Positions 17,908 to 27,064 of a stretch of DNA of 64,000 nucleotides are shown one piece after another. The DNA lies in NCBI RefSeq assembly GCF_000403845.2, contig NZ_KE159568.1:1119633-1183632 (forward strand). Direction: 5' to 3'. This DNA is from Eubacterium sp. 14-2. GTDB taxonomy: Bacteria > Bacillota > Clostridia > Lachnospirales > Lachnospiraceae. The notes under the pieces are model-generated. The model was not told where the DNA came from, ran no database searches, and worked only from the letters and a program-made list of their open reading frames with translations. The translations under genes and the position numbers were made by a program. Each line of letters starts with the position of its first letter. The stretch's first letter is position 1.

Positions 17908-18908
17908 AATATATCTTTCCCAATCAGTTCGTCTTCTGCGTAATCCCGGTCTGCTGTCTGCCCCATCAGTTCCGGCCACCGCATGGGAGAAATCCCCGTT
18001 CCCGGCCTTTTCACCGTGAGATTTTCTTCACTGAACCGTTCTCCTTTTTTTATCCTGCATTTTGCAACAATGCTTTTCCGGGCTACTGCCCGGTTCTTCT
18101 GTTCGGATTGCGAAGGTTCTTTTTTCCCGCTGCCCAGGGCTTCTTCCACATTGCGTACTGCTGTTACCATGGCTTTCAGTTCTTCCGGCTCCAGACTGGC
18201 CTGATGGTCAGGCCCTTCCATCCCTCTGTCCAGAGTAAAATGCTTTTCCAGCACACAGGCTCCCAGCGCCGCCGCCGCTACCGGAATCTCAATGCCCCGG
18301 GTATGGTCTGAATATCCCACCGGCAGACAAAATTCCTTTTCCATGGTTATCATGGCTTTCAGATTGACATCTTTCATGGGCGTGGGATATTCCGTATTAC
18401 AGTGAAGTAATGTAATCTCAGGTGTGCCTGCCTTTTTCAGACAGTCTACGGCCTGTCCTATTTCTTCCATCCCGCACATGCCGGTGGACATAACCACCGG
18501 TTTTTCTGTCCTGGCAATTTCCAGAAGATAGGGCAGATTGGTGATTTCTCCGGAAGGCAGTTTCCAGAAATCCATATTCAGTTTATCCAGGAAATGAATA
18601 CTGTCCAGATCAAAGGGGGTGGACAGAAATCCAATCCCCTGCTGCCGGCAGTATGTTTTCAGTTCCAGAAAATCTTCCTGGGTCAGCGCCAGCTTCTTAA
18701 GCATTTCCAGCTGGCTTTCCTCTGTTCCTGTAGTCTGTTTCTGATATTCCGCTTTTTCTGCATAAACAGACACTAATTTTTCCGGAGAAAAGGTCTGGAA
18801 TTTAATATAATCCGCCCCCGCATTTCTGGCTGCCAGAACCATCTGTTTTGCAGCTGCCAGGCTGCCGTTGTGGTTTACACCTGCTTCTGCGATAATTATT
18901 ATACTCAT
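17904..18908 (-). CDS. legI: Legionaminic acid synthase LegI (NeuB family)
   Basis: The 334-residue protein has the NeuB TIM barrel (IIIAEAGVNHNGSL at the start, FLSTPFD, LPSGEITNLPYL, VGYSDHT, EKHFTLDR...GPDH) and a C-terminal SAF (antifreeze-like) domain from about residue 275. It condenses the 6-deoxy-mannosamine derivative with phosphoenolpyruvate to form the nonulosonic acid. Its stop overlaps the legG start. Sequence alone does not separate sialic from legionaminic acid synthases; the neighbours decide. Confidence 0.88.
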   Translation of the reverse strand: MSIIIIAEAGVNHNGSLAAAKQMVLAARNAGADYIKFQTFSPEKLVSVYAEKAEYQKQTTGTEESQLEMLKKLALTQEDFLELKTYCRQQGIGFLSTPFDLDSIHFLDKLNMDFWKLPSGEITNLPYLLEIARTEKPVVMSTGMCGMEEIGQAVDCLKKAGTPEITLLHCNTEYPTPMKDVNLKAMITMEKEFCLPVGYSDHTRGIEIPVAAAALGACVLEKHFTLDRGMEGPDHQASLEPEELKAMVTAVRNVEEALGSGKKEPSQSEQKNRAVARKSIVAKCRIKKGERFSEENLTVKRPGTGISPMRWPELMGQTADRDYAEDELIGKDIL

Positions 18909-18961
18909 AACCTGCTCCCTGTAACTGTTCAGATTTCTTCACATTTCCTGTTCCATATCAT

Positions 18962-19630
18962 TTATAACATGGGTCTGGCCGGAACTCCGGCCACTTTGCT
19001 GCCGGCGGAAATATCCTTTACAATCACACTTCCGGCTCCGGCAATCACATAATCTCCAATGGTAATGCCCTGGATTACTCTGGTTCCCAGCCCCAAATCG
19101 CACTGCTTCCCCAGGGTAACCTGTCCGGCCAGTTTTACATCCGGACTTAAGGTGGTAAAATCCCCAATCACTCCGTCATGGCAGACCATGGAGCCTGTAT
19201 TGAGAAATACAAAATTTCCCAGAGTAACGTTGGTGGATATACGACAGTCCATGGAAAGAATACAGCCCTGTCCCAGTTTCACATCGGAACAGATTCTGGT
19301 ATCCCCCAGAATGAGATTCGGAAATTTTAATCTGGGATTCTGCATGAGTTTTTCTGCAATTTTCCTGCGAAGCTCCGGTTCTCCCACACAGACCGCCACG
19401 CTGGTTTCCCGCTCCATGGCCAGCAGCACATTGTCATCGCCCAGATAAGGGCATGTGAGACTTCCCACGGAAATATCTGTTGTACCATGGCTTACGCGGG
19501 GGTTCAGATCCACATAGCCTGTTACATTCCATACAGGGTCCGGAGCATGACTCTGATTCAGCAGCTCTATCTGCCAGAGAAGCTCCCGCATACATCCGCC
19601 GGAACCGGCCAGAATAAGATTCTGCGTCAT
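18962..19630 (-). CDS. legH: Acetyltransferase LegH/PglD/NeuD family
   Basis: The 222-residue protein has an N-terminal Rossmann-like half (LILAGSGGCMRELLWQIELL) and a C-terminal left-handed beta-helix of hexapeptide repeats (about 105-215) ending GSVIVKDISAGSKVAGVPAR. PglD-type enzymes N-acetylate the 4-amino group of the NDP-sugar, the LegH step. The start overlaps the preceding small gene (ATGA), so it is coupled to it. Confidence 0.82.
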   Translation of the reverse strand: MTQNLILAGSGGCMRELLWQIELLNQSHAPDPVWNVTGYVDLNPRVSHGTTDISVGSLTCPYLGDDNVLLAMERETSVAVCVGEPELRRKIAEKLMQNPRLKFPNLILGDTRICSDVKLGQGCILSMDCRISTNVTLGNFVFLNTGSMVCHDGVIGDFTTLSPDVKLAGQVTLGKQCDLGLGTRVIQGITIGDYVIAGAGSVIVKDISAGSKVAGVPARPML

Positions 19631-19992
19631 TTTGCAGTTACTTCTTTTGCAGCCACTCCAAGGGCTTCAAATACAGGGATGACTTCTGTAAATTTCTCTG
19701 CCATCTGTGCATCGTCTTTTGCCGCAATGGCCTCGCTCAAAGCCTTTATCTTCTCATTGAACATTTCTTTTTCGATGCGGACTTTGTCTTCATTCAGAAG
19801 CTCCATGGTGCCGTTAAATACCTGGATTTCCCAGTTCATGGCCTGCACAATATCGTTCAGGAATGCTTCCGTATCTTCCAGACGCTCTCCGGACAGTTCT
19901 TTTACGATTATGTTCATGTTTTTTACCAGACGTACGTTAAACTCCAGTAATGTCTCCAGTGCCTCTTTCTGTTCTGCTCTGTTCTCAATCAT
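19627..19992 (-). CDS. Small helical protein of unknown function
   Basis: The 121-residue, acidic, almost entirely helical product (for example NDIVQAMNWEIQVFNGTMEL) has no membrane segment and no motif I recognise. It has a perfect AGGAGG site and is coupled to legH by a 4-base overlap. A comparable small helical gene precedes the Maf glycosyltransferase at 51291-51617, so both may be flagellar export chaperones or scaffold proteins; that is a guess. Confidence 0.72.
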   Translation of the reverse strand: MIENRAEQKEALETLLEFNVRLVKNMNIIVKELSGERLEDTEAFLNDIVQAMNWEIQVFNGTMELLNEDKVRIEKEMFNEKIKALSEAIAAKDDAQMAEKFTEVIPVFEALGVAAKEVTAK

Positions 19993-20030
19993 TTTCTTAT
20001 CCTCCTGATTTTGTATTTTCTTTCAAAATA

Positions 20031-21380
20031 TTAACATAAATGTTCTGAAACTGCTTCTTTTATGGTCTTTGCCATGTAATCTGTCATCTTCTCTGTCATT
20101 CCCGGATAAACCCCAATCCAGAAACTGCGCTCCATAATAAGGTCTGTCTGAGTCAGAGCACCGGCCACCCGATATCCCCGGCCTTCCTGCCTCATCTCAT
20201 CGAAACAGGGCTGGCGCACCAGATTGCCGGAAAACAGCATTCTTGTCTGAACACCGTGATTTTCCAGATAGCTGACAATCTGATTTTTGTCCACGCCCTC
20301 CCGGCAGGTCATCAGAAAACCAAACCAGGACGGTGCAGAATCCGGGCAGGCTTCCGGCAGAATCAGGTATTCTTCCAGTTCCTGCAGCTGCTCTTTCAGC
20401 CGGTTGAAGTTAGCTCTGCGCTTTTCCACAAACCCCGGCAGCTTCTTCAGCTGGGCGCAGCCGATAGCCGCCTGTAAATCCGTAGCCTTTAAGTTATAAC
20501 CAAAATGGGAATAGACATATTTGTGGTCGTATCCCAGGGGCAGTTCCCCATACTGTTTCTCAAAGCGATGGCCGCAGAGATTGTCCTGTCCGGAGGGGCA
20601 CATGCAGTCCCGTCCCCAGTCCCGCATGGAGCGCATAATTTTGTGAAGAAGAGGATTGTCTGTGTAGACAGCCCCTCCTTCTCCCATAGTCATATGATGG
20701 GGCGGATAAAAACTGCTGGTTCCAATATCCCCGATACTCCCTGTCTTCTTCCATACTCCGTCCATACGGTATTCACTGCCCAGGGCGTCGCAGTTGTCTT
20801 CCACCAGCCAGAGGCTGTGTCTGTCACAGAATTCTCTCACCGCTTTCAAATCAAAAGGATTTCCCAGGGTATGGGCAATCATAACCGCCTTTGTTTTTTC
20901 TGAAAGAGCCTGCTCCAGAAGGCTCACGTCAATATTATACTGAGGGATGGCAAGATCCAGAAAAACCGGAACAGCCCCGTACTGAATACAGGGGGTAACT
21001 GTAGTGGGAAATCCTGCCGCCACGGTAATAATTTCATCTCCCGGCCGAATACGCCGTTCCTTCAAAAGGGGAGAAGTCAGTGTCATAAATGCCAGCAGAT
21101 TTGCCGAAGAGCCGGAATTGACCAGTGAACCGTACTTCACACCGATATATTCTGCCAGTTCCTGTTCAAATTTTTCCGTATAGCGCCCGGAGGTGAGCCA
21201 GAATTCCAGGGCGCTGTCGGTTAAATTCCGCATTTCCTCCTGGTCATATACTCTGGATGCATAGGAAATTCGCTCTCCCTCCTGATATTCTTCTGTTTTC
21301 CGGTGATAGGCTTTGTAATATTCCTCCACCATGGAAAGGATTTCTTCTCGTGCCTCCTGTTCTGTTTTCTGTTCAAACAT
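20031..21380 (-). CDS. rfbH: CDP-4-keto-6-deoxyglucose-3-dehydratase RfbH (E1)
   Basis: The 449-residue PLP/PMP enzyme has the fold of sugar aminotransferases, but histidine replaces the usual lysine (SFYPPHHMTMGEGG, about residues 223-236). This is the hallmark of E1/RfbH. The cysteine cluster RDCMCPSGQDNLC that binds the [2Fe-2S] centre is present. E1 removes the C3 hydroxyl from CDP-4-keto-6-deoxyglucose together with a reductase (E3), giving CDP-3,6-dideoxyhexoses. It follows rfbF and rfbG in order. No E3 reductase gene is visible in the window. Confidence 0.92.
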   Translation of the reverse strand: MFEQKTEQEAREEILSMVEEYYKAYHRKTEEYQEGERISYASRVYDQEEMRNLTDSALEFWLTSGRYTEKFEQELAEYIGVKYGSLVNSGSSANLLAFMTLTSPLLKERRIRPGDEIITVAAGFPTTVTPCIQYGAVPVFLDLAIPQYNIDVSLLEQALSEKTKAVMIAHTLGNPFDLKAVREFCDRHSLWLVEDNCDALGSEYRMDGVWKKTGSIGDIGTSSFYPPHHMTMGEGGAVYTDNPLLHKIMRSMRDWGRDCMCPSGQDNLCGHRFEKQYGELPLGYDHKYVYSHFGYNLKATDLQAAIGCAQLKKLPGFVEKRRANFNRLKEQLQELEEYLILPEACPDSAPSWFGFLMTCREGVDKNQIVSYLENHGVQTRMLFSGNLVRQPCFDEMRQEGRGYRVAGALTQTDLIMERSFWIGVYPGMTEKMTDYMAKTIKEAVSEHLC

Positions 21381-21434
21381 AATCTGTCTTCCTTTCTGCC
21401 TGAATTTTTACACACTCGAATCCTGTTTTGAATT

Positions 21435-22205
21435 TTAAACCTTCCAGGGGGCTTTCCCGCTGCTCCAGAGGTTTTCCAGATATTCTCTGTCGTGGATATT
21501 GTCCATGGGGGACCAGAAACCAGGATGTTTGTAAGCCGCCATCTGGTTATCTGCCGCCAGACGTTCAAAAGGCTCCCGTTCCAGCATGGTGCTTCCGTCT
21601 CCCAGATACTCATATACAGAAGGTTCCATCACCATAAATCCTATATTGACCCAGGCCTGGTCGGAGCGGGCTTTTTCCTGAAAACCCAGCACCTGATTGC
21701 CTGTATCATCCAGCTGCAGCGCTCCAAACCTGCCTTCCGGCTGAGTGGTGGAAATCGTCACTGCTTTTTTCTGCTCTCTGTGAAATTCCAGCAGGCGATG
21801 AATATCCACATCAGAAACACCGTCCCCGTAAGTCAGCATAAAAGGCTCTTCCCCTATGTAATCACGGGCCCGCAGAATTCTTCCTGCTGTCAGCGTCTCC
21901 AGTCCGGTGTCCACCAGCGTCACCTTCCAGGGTTCGCTGTTCTTGTCCAGTATCTGAACCTTCTGATTTTTCAAACTGATTTTCAGCTGGCTGTTGTTCT
22001 GATAATAATTTACAAAATATTCTTTTATCATATGCCCTTTGTAACCGCAGCATACGACAAATTCCTGAAATCCGAAAGCCGCATACTGCCGCATAATATG
22101 CCATAAAATGGGCCTGCCTCCGATTTCCACCATGGGTTTCGGACGAAGCCTGGATTCCTCGCTGATTCTCGTTCCTTTTCCGCCTGCTAAAATAACTACT
22201 TTCAT
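21435..22205 (-). CDS. rfbF: Glucose-1-phosphate cytidylyltransferase RfbF
   Basis: The 256-residue enzyme starts MKVVILAGGKGTRISEESRL and keeps KPMVEIGGRPILWHIM, LTYGDGVSDVDI and GFWSPMDNI, all diagnostic of RfbF. It makes CDP-glucose from CTP and glucose-1-phosphate, the entry to the CDP-3,6-dideoxyhexose pathway. A paralogue with an altered active-site loop lies at 25135-25911. Confidence 0.93.
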   Translation of the reverse strand: MKVVILAGGKGTRISEESRLRPKPMVEIGGRPILWHIMRQYAAFGFQEFVVCCGYKGHMIKEYFVNYYQNNSQLKISLKNQKVQILDKNSEPWKVTLVDTGLETLTAGRILRARDYIGEEPFMLTYGDGVSDVDIHRLLEFHREQKKAVTISTTQPEGRFGALQLDDTGNQVLGFQEKARSDQAWVNIGFMVMEPSVYEYLGDGSTMLEREPFERLAADNQMAAYKHPGFWSPMDNIHDREYLENLWSSGKAPWKV

Positions 22206-22249
22206 ATCTGCCGCTCTTTCATTCTGAATTCTTTTATCTGATGTTACAC

Positions 22250-23302
22250 TTACTGCTTCTTACCCAAAAACTCCTTAATCTGGCACTCCATACAGGAACG
22301 GATATCTCCCCGTTCCCGATATACTTTGGTCCATTCCACGGTTTTTTCCACTGCAGTTCCAATCTTCCAGGCGGGCTTCCAGCCAATCCGGGCTTTAATC
22401 AGGGAACAGTCCAGCTTCAGGAAGGAGGCCTCGTGGGGACCCTCTTCACAGAGATTTTTCCAGCTCAGTCCTTCTCCCCAGGACTGACAGAACAGATCTG
22501 TCAGTTCCCCTACGGTAATGCAGTCTTCCTCATCAGGGCCCACGTTATAATAGCCCTGCTTATGGGCCTCTTCGGCCTGCTGCTCCACAATGGCCAGATA
22601 GGCAGTCAGAGGTTCCAGTACATGCTGAAACGGGCGTATGGAATAAGGATTTCTCAGAATAATTTCCTCTTTTGCCAGCGCTGCCCGGACACAGTCAGGG
22701 ATAATCCTGTCTTTTGCAAAATCCCCGCCTCCGATAACATTTCCGGCTCTGGCAGTGGAAACTGCCATATTCCTGCCGTCAAAAAAGGATTTTTTATAGC
22801 TGTGGGTGACCAGTTCCGAACATGATTTACTGTTAGAATACGGGTCATAGCCATCCAGCGGATCTATTTCACGATATCCCCAGTTCCATTCCCGGTTTTC
22901 ATATACTTTATCTGTGGTTACATTTAATACGGAAACCACACGTTCTGAATTCCGTACACATTCCAGCAGATGTACGGTTCCCATCACATTTGTCTCATAA
23001 GTATAAACGGGATTTTCGTAACTCTCCCGCACAATGGGCTGGGCTGCCATATGGATAACCAGTTCCGGCTGATATTTGTCAAACACGGATTTCAGGCTCT
23101 GATAATCTCTGATATCTCCTTCCAGATCTGTCATTCCCTCTCCTGCGCCGGAGAGCTGAAACAGGTTCTCTTCTGCCGGCGGCTTTAATGCATAACCAAT
23201 TACCCTGGCCCCTGCCATCTGCAGCATAAGGCTGAGCCAGGCGCCTTTAAAGCCCGTATGGCCGGTGAGCAGTATGGTTTTGTTTTTATAAAAATCAGAC
23301 AT
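22250..23302 (-). CDS. rfbG: CDP-glucose 4,6-dehydratase RfbG
   Basis: The 350-residue short-chain dehydrogenase has LLTGHTGFKGAWLSLML (NAD site, about 11-27), VIHMAAQPIVRESY and YSNSKSCSE, which are typical of CDP-glucose dehydratases. It converts CDP-glucose to CDP-4-keto-6-deoxyglucose, the substrate of RfbH. It is the first gene of the rfbG-rfbF-rfbH-leg operon, with GGAGG upstream and a promoter at 23486-23514. Confidence 0.93.
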   Translation of the reverse strand: MSDFYKNKTILLTGHTGFKGAWLSLMLQMAGARVIGYALKPPAEENLFQLSGAGEGMTDLEGDIRDYQSLKSVFDKYQPELVIHMAAQPIVRESYENPVYTYETNVMGTVHLLECVRNSERVVSVLNVTTDKVYENREWNWGYREIDPLDGYDPYSNSKSCSELVTHSYKKSFFDGRNMAVSTARAGNVIGGGDFAKDRIIPDCVRAALAKEEIILRNPYSIRPFQHVLEPLTAYLAIVEQQAEEAHKQGYYNVGPDEEDCITVGELTDLFCQSWGEGLSWKNLCEEGPHEASFLKLDCSLIKARIGWKPAWKIGTAVEKTVEWTKVYRERGDIRSCMECQIKEFLGKKQ

Positions 23303-23458
23303 GTTTTATTCCTCCACGAACACTTCGCAATATCTGGTATGTAAGCGGTAATAAGAATCATTCCGTATATATTATCGTAAATATTTCATTCCTGCATAAC
23401 ATATATGGCGAATGAAAAAGATTATGGATGGTTCCTGCCATAAGCCACTCCAAACAAT

Positions 23459-23514
23459 AAATCCGCTATACTGTCAACTGACCATAGTATAACGGATTTT
23501 TGGCGAAATTACAA
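23459..23514 (-). promoter_or_regulatory. Sigma-A promoter with overlapping inverted repeat upstream of rfbG
   Basis: On the minus strand, TTGTAA (23509-23514) and TATACT (23486-23491) are separated by 17 bases. The -10 lies inside a 14-bp near-perfect inverted repeat (23486-23499 with 23459-23472). The repeat could be an operator, or a terminator hairpin for the operon ending at 23570. Nothing else stands out in the 267-base gap. Confidence 0.6.
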
Positions 23515-23569
23515 CTGAGCTGCATAAATTCAATGGACTGCTGACTGAATCAAACCATAGTCTGTTCGT

Positions 23570-25096
23570 TTATATCCTCAGCCCCTTTTCTTCCAACAAC
23601 AGCTTTCCCGCAAGAGCCTTACATTGCATGGAAAATAATTCTACGGCTTCCTTCAAATTCCCATGGTCTGAATCAGACATATGGTTTCGCACAACATCAC
23701 TCAAATCCATGCCTTCCAGACGACTTCCAAACTGACGGTTAAAAACTTCAAACTTTCCTGCCAGAAAATTCATATCTCCTTCTGTCAGTCTTTCAATTTT
23801 TCCCACATCATGATCAGCCAGGTCTGCCATTTTGTATAATTCATACACTGCGTCAAGTCTGACTGACTGTGCATCCGGATATTCCAGATCAGATTCCAGA
23901 CGCTTTCCTTCCCCTTCCTGAAGCAGAGAAATGCCAAACTCTTCTTCCATCTTCCTCAGCATGTCGTAAGCACGGTTATACCAGGTATGATTCTGAACTT
24001 TCTTATAACCATTCTCTGCAATTTCAGCTGCTTCCTCCTGATGTGACAGCAGATATTTCAGACGTCCGGACAGGGATTCAACATCTTTTAATGAAAAAAT
24101 AATCAGCTCTTCATTATCCCTAAAATTCTCCACAGTATACTTACTTTCATCTGTAACCGCAACAGCTTTACTCAACATGGCCGCTGCGATTCTCTCCTGA
24201 AAAGCATCCTTAAACCAGGGCATAATATTCAGAGCAATTCTGGCGTCTGCCAGCGCTTTTTCTGCTGCATAAGCACCGCCTTCATGAATCACAAGATTTT
24301 CCATATGTTCCGAATAAAAATTCTCCCACCCCTGTCCAAACACATGAATGGTCAGGCCGGCATCCAACAATGCACGGATTACTTTATCCCGATAATAAAA
24401 ACGGGCATAAAAATCAACTTTAAAAAATTCGCCCATCAGTTCGTGGAAATCTGCATCACTTACTTCCTGATTATACTTCTTCAATGCTCTGGAAAGACAT
24501 TCCTCCAGCGTATACTGTGAATTCACAATAATATCTTCCAGCATGTCTTCCAAAAATTTTAACAGTACACCGCCCTGTCCAAACCGTTCTGATAATTCTT
24601 TCTTTATTTGCTCCGGATCCTGCCAGGTTCCGGTAAATATAATATCCAGAGTCCGCTTCTCAAACGGTATATATTCCGGACGTGCGCTTCCTGACAACGG
24701 AATAAACGATGTATGTTTAACCATTGGAAAAAATTTATCTATGTAATCACAGAAGTTTCTGTCACATCCAAACACAATGGTCCTGTCATCTGCCTGATTC
24801 AGGTGGGCCCCAACTCCAACAGGCGGATCACACAGATAAATACCGTATATGCTTTCCGGTGAAAGATTTCTCGTAATTCCCCAGTCGCAGCATACCCCGT
24901 TCAAATCCAGAACCACATCAAATTTATATTTCGCAAGTACATGATTATATAACATGGGCTGCGCCAGAGACCATCCATCCAGAATACAGGTATTACACCC
25001 AAGTTTCCGCATGGCCAATGCCCATTCTTCAATATATCGTTCTGAAGAAGCATAACGCGATGCTGTTTTTATTAATAAAATATTTTTTCTTTCCAT
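23570..25096 (-). CDS. CgeB-type glycosyltransferase with helical C-terminal extension
   Basis: The 508-residue protein resembles CgeB/DUF3880 glycosyltransferases. It has an N-terminal Rossmann half with YGIYLCDPPVGVG, and a group-1-like half with HVFGQGWENF, ALNIMPWFKDAFQERIAAAM and EIAENGYKKVQNHTWYNRA (to about residue 380). About 120 further residues are helical and charged. It is the last gene of the 38.3-23.6 kb operon. It is paralogous in design to the gene at 12344-13534. Substrate unknown. Confidence 0.72.
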   Translation of the reverse strand: MERKNILLIKTASRYASSERYIEEWALAMRKLGCNTCILDGWSLAQPMLYNHVLAKYKFDVVLDLNGVCCDWGITRNLSPESIYGIYLCDPPVGVGAHLNQADDRTIVFGCDRNFCDYIDKFFPMVKHTSFIPLSGSARPEYIPFEKRTLDIIFTGTWQDPEQIKKELSERFGQGGVLLKFLEDMLEDIIVNSQYTLEECLSRALKKYNQEVSDADFHELMGEFFKVDFYARFYYRDKVIRALLDAGLTIHVFGQGWENFYSEHMENLVIHEGGAYAAEKALADARIALNIMPWFKDAFQERIAAAMLSKAVAVTDESKYTVENFRDNEELIIFSLKDVESLSGRLKYLLSHQEEAAEIAENGYKKVQNHTWYNRAYDMLRKMEEEFGISLLQEGEGKRLESDLEYPDAQSVRLDAVYELYKMADLADHDVGKIERLTEGDMNFLAGKFEVFNRQFGSRLEGMDLSDVVRNHMSDSDHGNLKEAVELFSMQCKALAGKLLLEEKGLRI

Positions 25097-25134
25097 TCCA
25101 AACTCCCGTTAAAGGTTTCCCTGTTTCCTATGAA

Positions 25135-25911
25135 CTAATCCTCCCATACTTTCCAGGGCGCTTTTCCTGCTGCCCAAAGGTTGTCAAGCCACGTTTTATC
25201 CCGGATTGTTTCTACCGGCGACCAGAACCCCTCATGCCGGTATGTCTGTACTGCCTTTTCCTGCGCCAGGCACTCCATCAGTGTAGCCGCTCTGGTGGGA
25301 GAATCAGGCGCAAAATACGGAATTGCCTCAGGCTCCAGTACCATACTGCAGGCATTTACCCAGGCCTCACCGGCAGAAGCTCTGTCCATAATACCCTGGT
25401 ATTTGCCGTTCTCACTTAAAGCCAGTATCTCATTTCTTCCTGTGGGATGGGCAACCGCAAAAGTAGCGATATCTCCATGAGCTTTGTGCTGCTCTGTCAT
25501 TTTCCGGATATCAATGTCAGACAGACAATCTCCATAAGTCACCAGCACAGTTTCACTTCCGCTGTATTCTCCTGCCATATACAGCCGGTCTGCCACGGAA
25601 GAACTGCGCCCGGTATCAATTACAGACACCTTCCAGTCTTCTGTCTGCTTCCGGTGTATTTCCACATCATTTGTCTGCAAATCTACCGTAATATCAGACT
25701 GATAGATATAAAAATTCATAAAATATTCTTTGATTGCCTCGCCTTTATATCCGGTACAGATAATAAAATCGTTGTATCCATAATAAGCATACTGTTTCAT
25801 GATATGCCATAAAATCGGTCTGCCGCCAATCTCTGCCATTGGTTTTGGCATCTTTTCGTCTTCTTCTATCAATGTGCTTGGCAGGCCGCCTGCCAGTATA
25901 ATTACTTTCAT
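25135..25911 (-). CDS. RfbF-like nucleotidyltransferase with atypical active-site loop
   Basis: The 258-residue protein is plainly related to glucose-1-phosphate cytidylyltransferase (KPMAEIGGRPILWHIM, IDTGRSSSVADRL, HEGFWSPVETI). The nucleotide-binding loop that reads GGKGTR in the paralogue at 21435 is GGLPSTL here. The metal-site segment YGDG is YGDC. The essential arginine of the GxGTR motif is therefore missing. It may use another nucleotide or phosphate donor, or be regulatory. It is adjacent to the C-methyltransferase-like gene and has an AGAGGT ribosome binding site. Confidence 0.78.
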   Translation of the reverse strand: MKVIILAGGLPSTLIEEDEKMPKPMAEIGGRPILWHIMKQYAYYGYNDFIICTGYKGEAIKEYFMNFYIYQSDITVDLQTNDVEIHRKQTEDWKVSVIDTGRSSSVADRLYMAGEYSGSETVLVTYGDCLSDIDIRKMTEQHKAHGDIATFAVAHPTGRNEILALSENGKYQGIMDRASAGEAWVNACSMVLEPEAIPYFAPDSPTRAATLMECLAQEKAVQTYRHEGFWSPVETIRDKTWLDNLWAAGKAPWKVWED

Positions 25912-25934
25912 CTGCTTACCTCTATTGCTTCCGT

Positions 25935-27062
25935 CTACAAAAGAACAACCTCATTCTCTGTATGCATTTCTTCCAGCTGTTCTCTGATCCTTTCTCCATA
26001 CAACATAGAACAGATTAAAACTGTACAATGCTGATCCTCCAAATATTCAGGTGAATATACTGTATATCCGTATATTTCCATTCCCTGCTTAATTTTATTA
26101 TTATCTACAAATCCTTTTATATTACATTGTGATAAATTTGTAGTCGCCAGCAAACTCATCACATAAGAACCTGTTCCCCAGATCACCAGTTCTGTTTTTT
26201 CTTTTTTTAACGTTTCTATAACCGATTTTATCCGTTCTGCACGCTCCTCCTGGCGTCGAAAATAAGAACAAACCGCATTTTTTGTAGCAGTATCCTTCTC
26301 AGGCAATACTGTCTGATCTGCCTTACGGTAAACCTGTATCAAATCTATCGCATCATGTTTCTGTGCAATTCGTTCCATACCATGCAGGGCCATCAGATAA
26401 TCCAGCGATTTTGCTGAAAAATAATTAATATGCTCCAGATTAAAATGGTTGGGAATACTGGACATATCATCTTCGATTTCTGAATAATCAGGAACACTTA
26501 TCATGAATACACCATTTTTTTTCAACATCTTTGCAACATTATCCATCCCTTTTCCTGGAATCAGCAAATGCTCTGCCACCTCAAACAGGAAAATACAATC
26601 ATACTTTTCTGTTTCTTCCGGTGCAACTTCAGAGTAAATACTTGCAACATACGCCTCTATTCCCGTTTCTCGTAAACGCCTCACACTTTCCTCAGAGGGA
26701 TCTGCTCCCGTAATATTTGAATACCCATGCTGCTTTAATGCCACTTCAAATCGTCCGTTTCCTGCCCCTATCTCCAGCATCACAGACTCTTTTGTAATAT
26801 ATTTCAATAAAAACTCTTCCACCATTTCAAAACGAAGACTGTTATCATCTTTGCTGTCATCACCATAAAAATTAAAATTACTGTAATACCAGTCCAGGTC
26901 TTCCATAGACGCCGCTGTATCTGCATAAACAAATCCACAGTTATCACATACCACCACATTATAGGAATCCGGCAGACGATAATTTTCCGGAACTCTCATT
27001 TCAATTTTCCTGATCACCTCTGTATGATTCCCGCCGCATACAGGACAAATTCTGTTTCCCAC
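25935..27062 (-). CDS. NDP-sugar C-methyltransferase-like SAM enzyme
   Basis: The 375-residue protein has three parts. An N-terminal zinc ribbon has Cys pairs CPVCGG and CDNCGFVY (residues 6-47). A class I SAM methyltransferase domain has EIGAGNGRFEVAL and FEVAEHL (about 95-185). A C-terminal Rossmann-like domain starts VIWGTGSYVMSLL (about 290-375). This layout is that of TylCIII/NovU-type sugar C-methyltransferases. The start is GTG (27060-27062) behind AAGGAAGG. The neighbouring cytidylyltransferase suggests an NDP-sugar substrate; which one is unknown. Confidence 0.76.
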   Translation of the reverse strand: MGNRICPVCGGNHTEVIRKIEMRVPENYRLPDSYNVVVCDNCGFVYADTAASMEDLDWYYSNFNFYGDDSKDDNSLRFEMVEEFLLKYITKESVMLEIGAGNGRFEVALKQHGYSNITGADPSEESVRRLRETGIEAYVASIYSEVAPEETEKYDCIFLFEVAEHLLIPGKGMDNVAKMLKKNGVFMISVPDYSEIEDDMSSIPNHFNLEHINYFSAKSLDYLMALHGMERIAQKHDAIDLIQVYRKADQTVLPEKDTATKNAVCSYFRRQEERAERIKSVIETLKKEKTELVIWGTGSYVMSLLATTNLSQCNIKGFVDNNKIKQGMEIYGYTVYSPEYLEDQHCTVLICSMLYGERIREQLEEMHTENEVVLL

Positions 27063-27064
27063 GA

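Noticed and set aside
16741..18908. N-acetylneuraminic (sialic) acid synthesis by NeuB/NeuC
   Set aside because: The linked legB and ptmE genes supply GDP-linked 6-deoxy sugars, which point to legionaminic acid.
13527..23302. Gram-negative O-antigen (LPS) locus, suggested by rfb gene names
   Set aside because: Ribosomal leader, SecE length, ribosome binding sites and flagellar genes indicate a Gram-positive host; a Maf glycosyltransferase indicates flagellin glycosylation.
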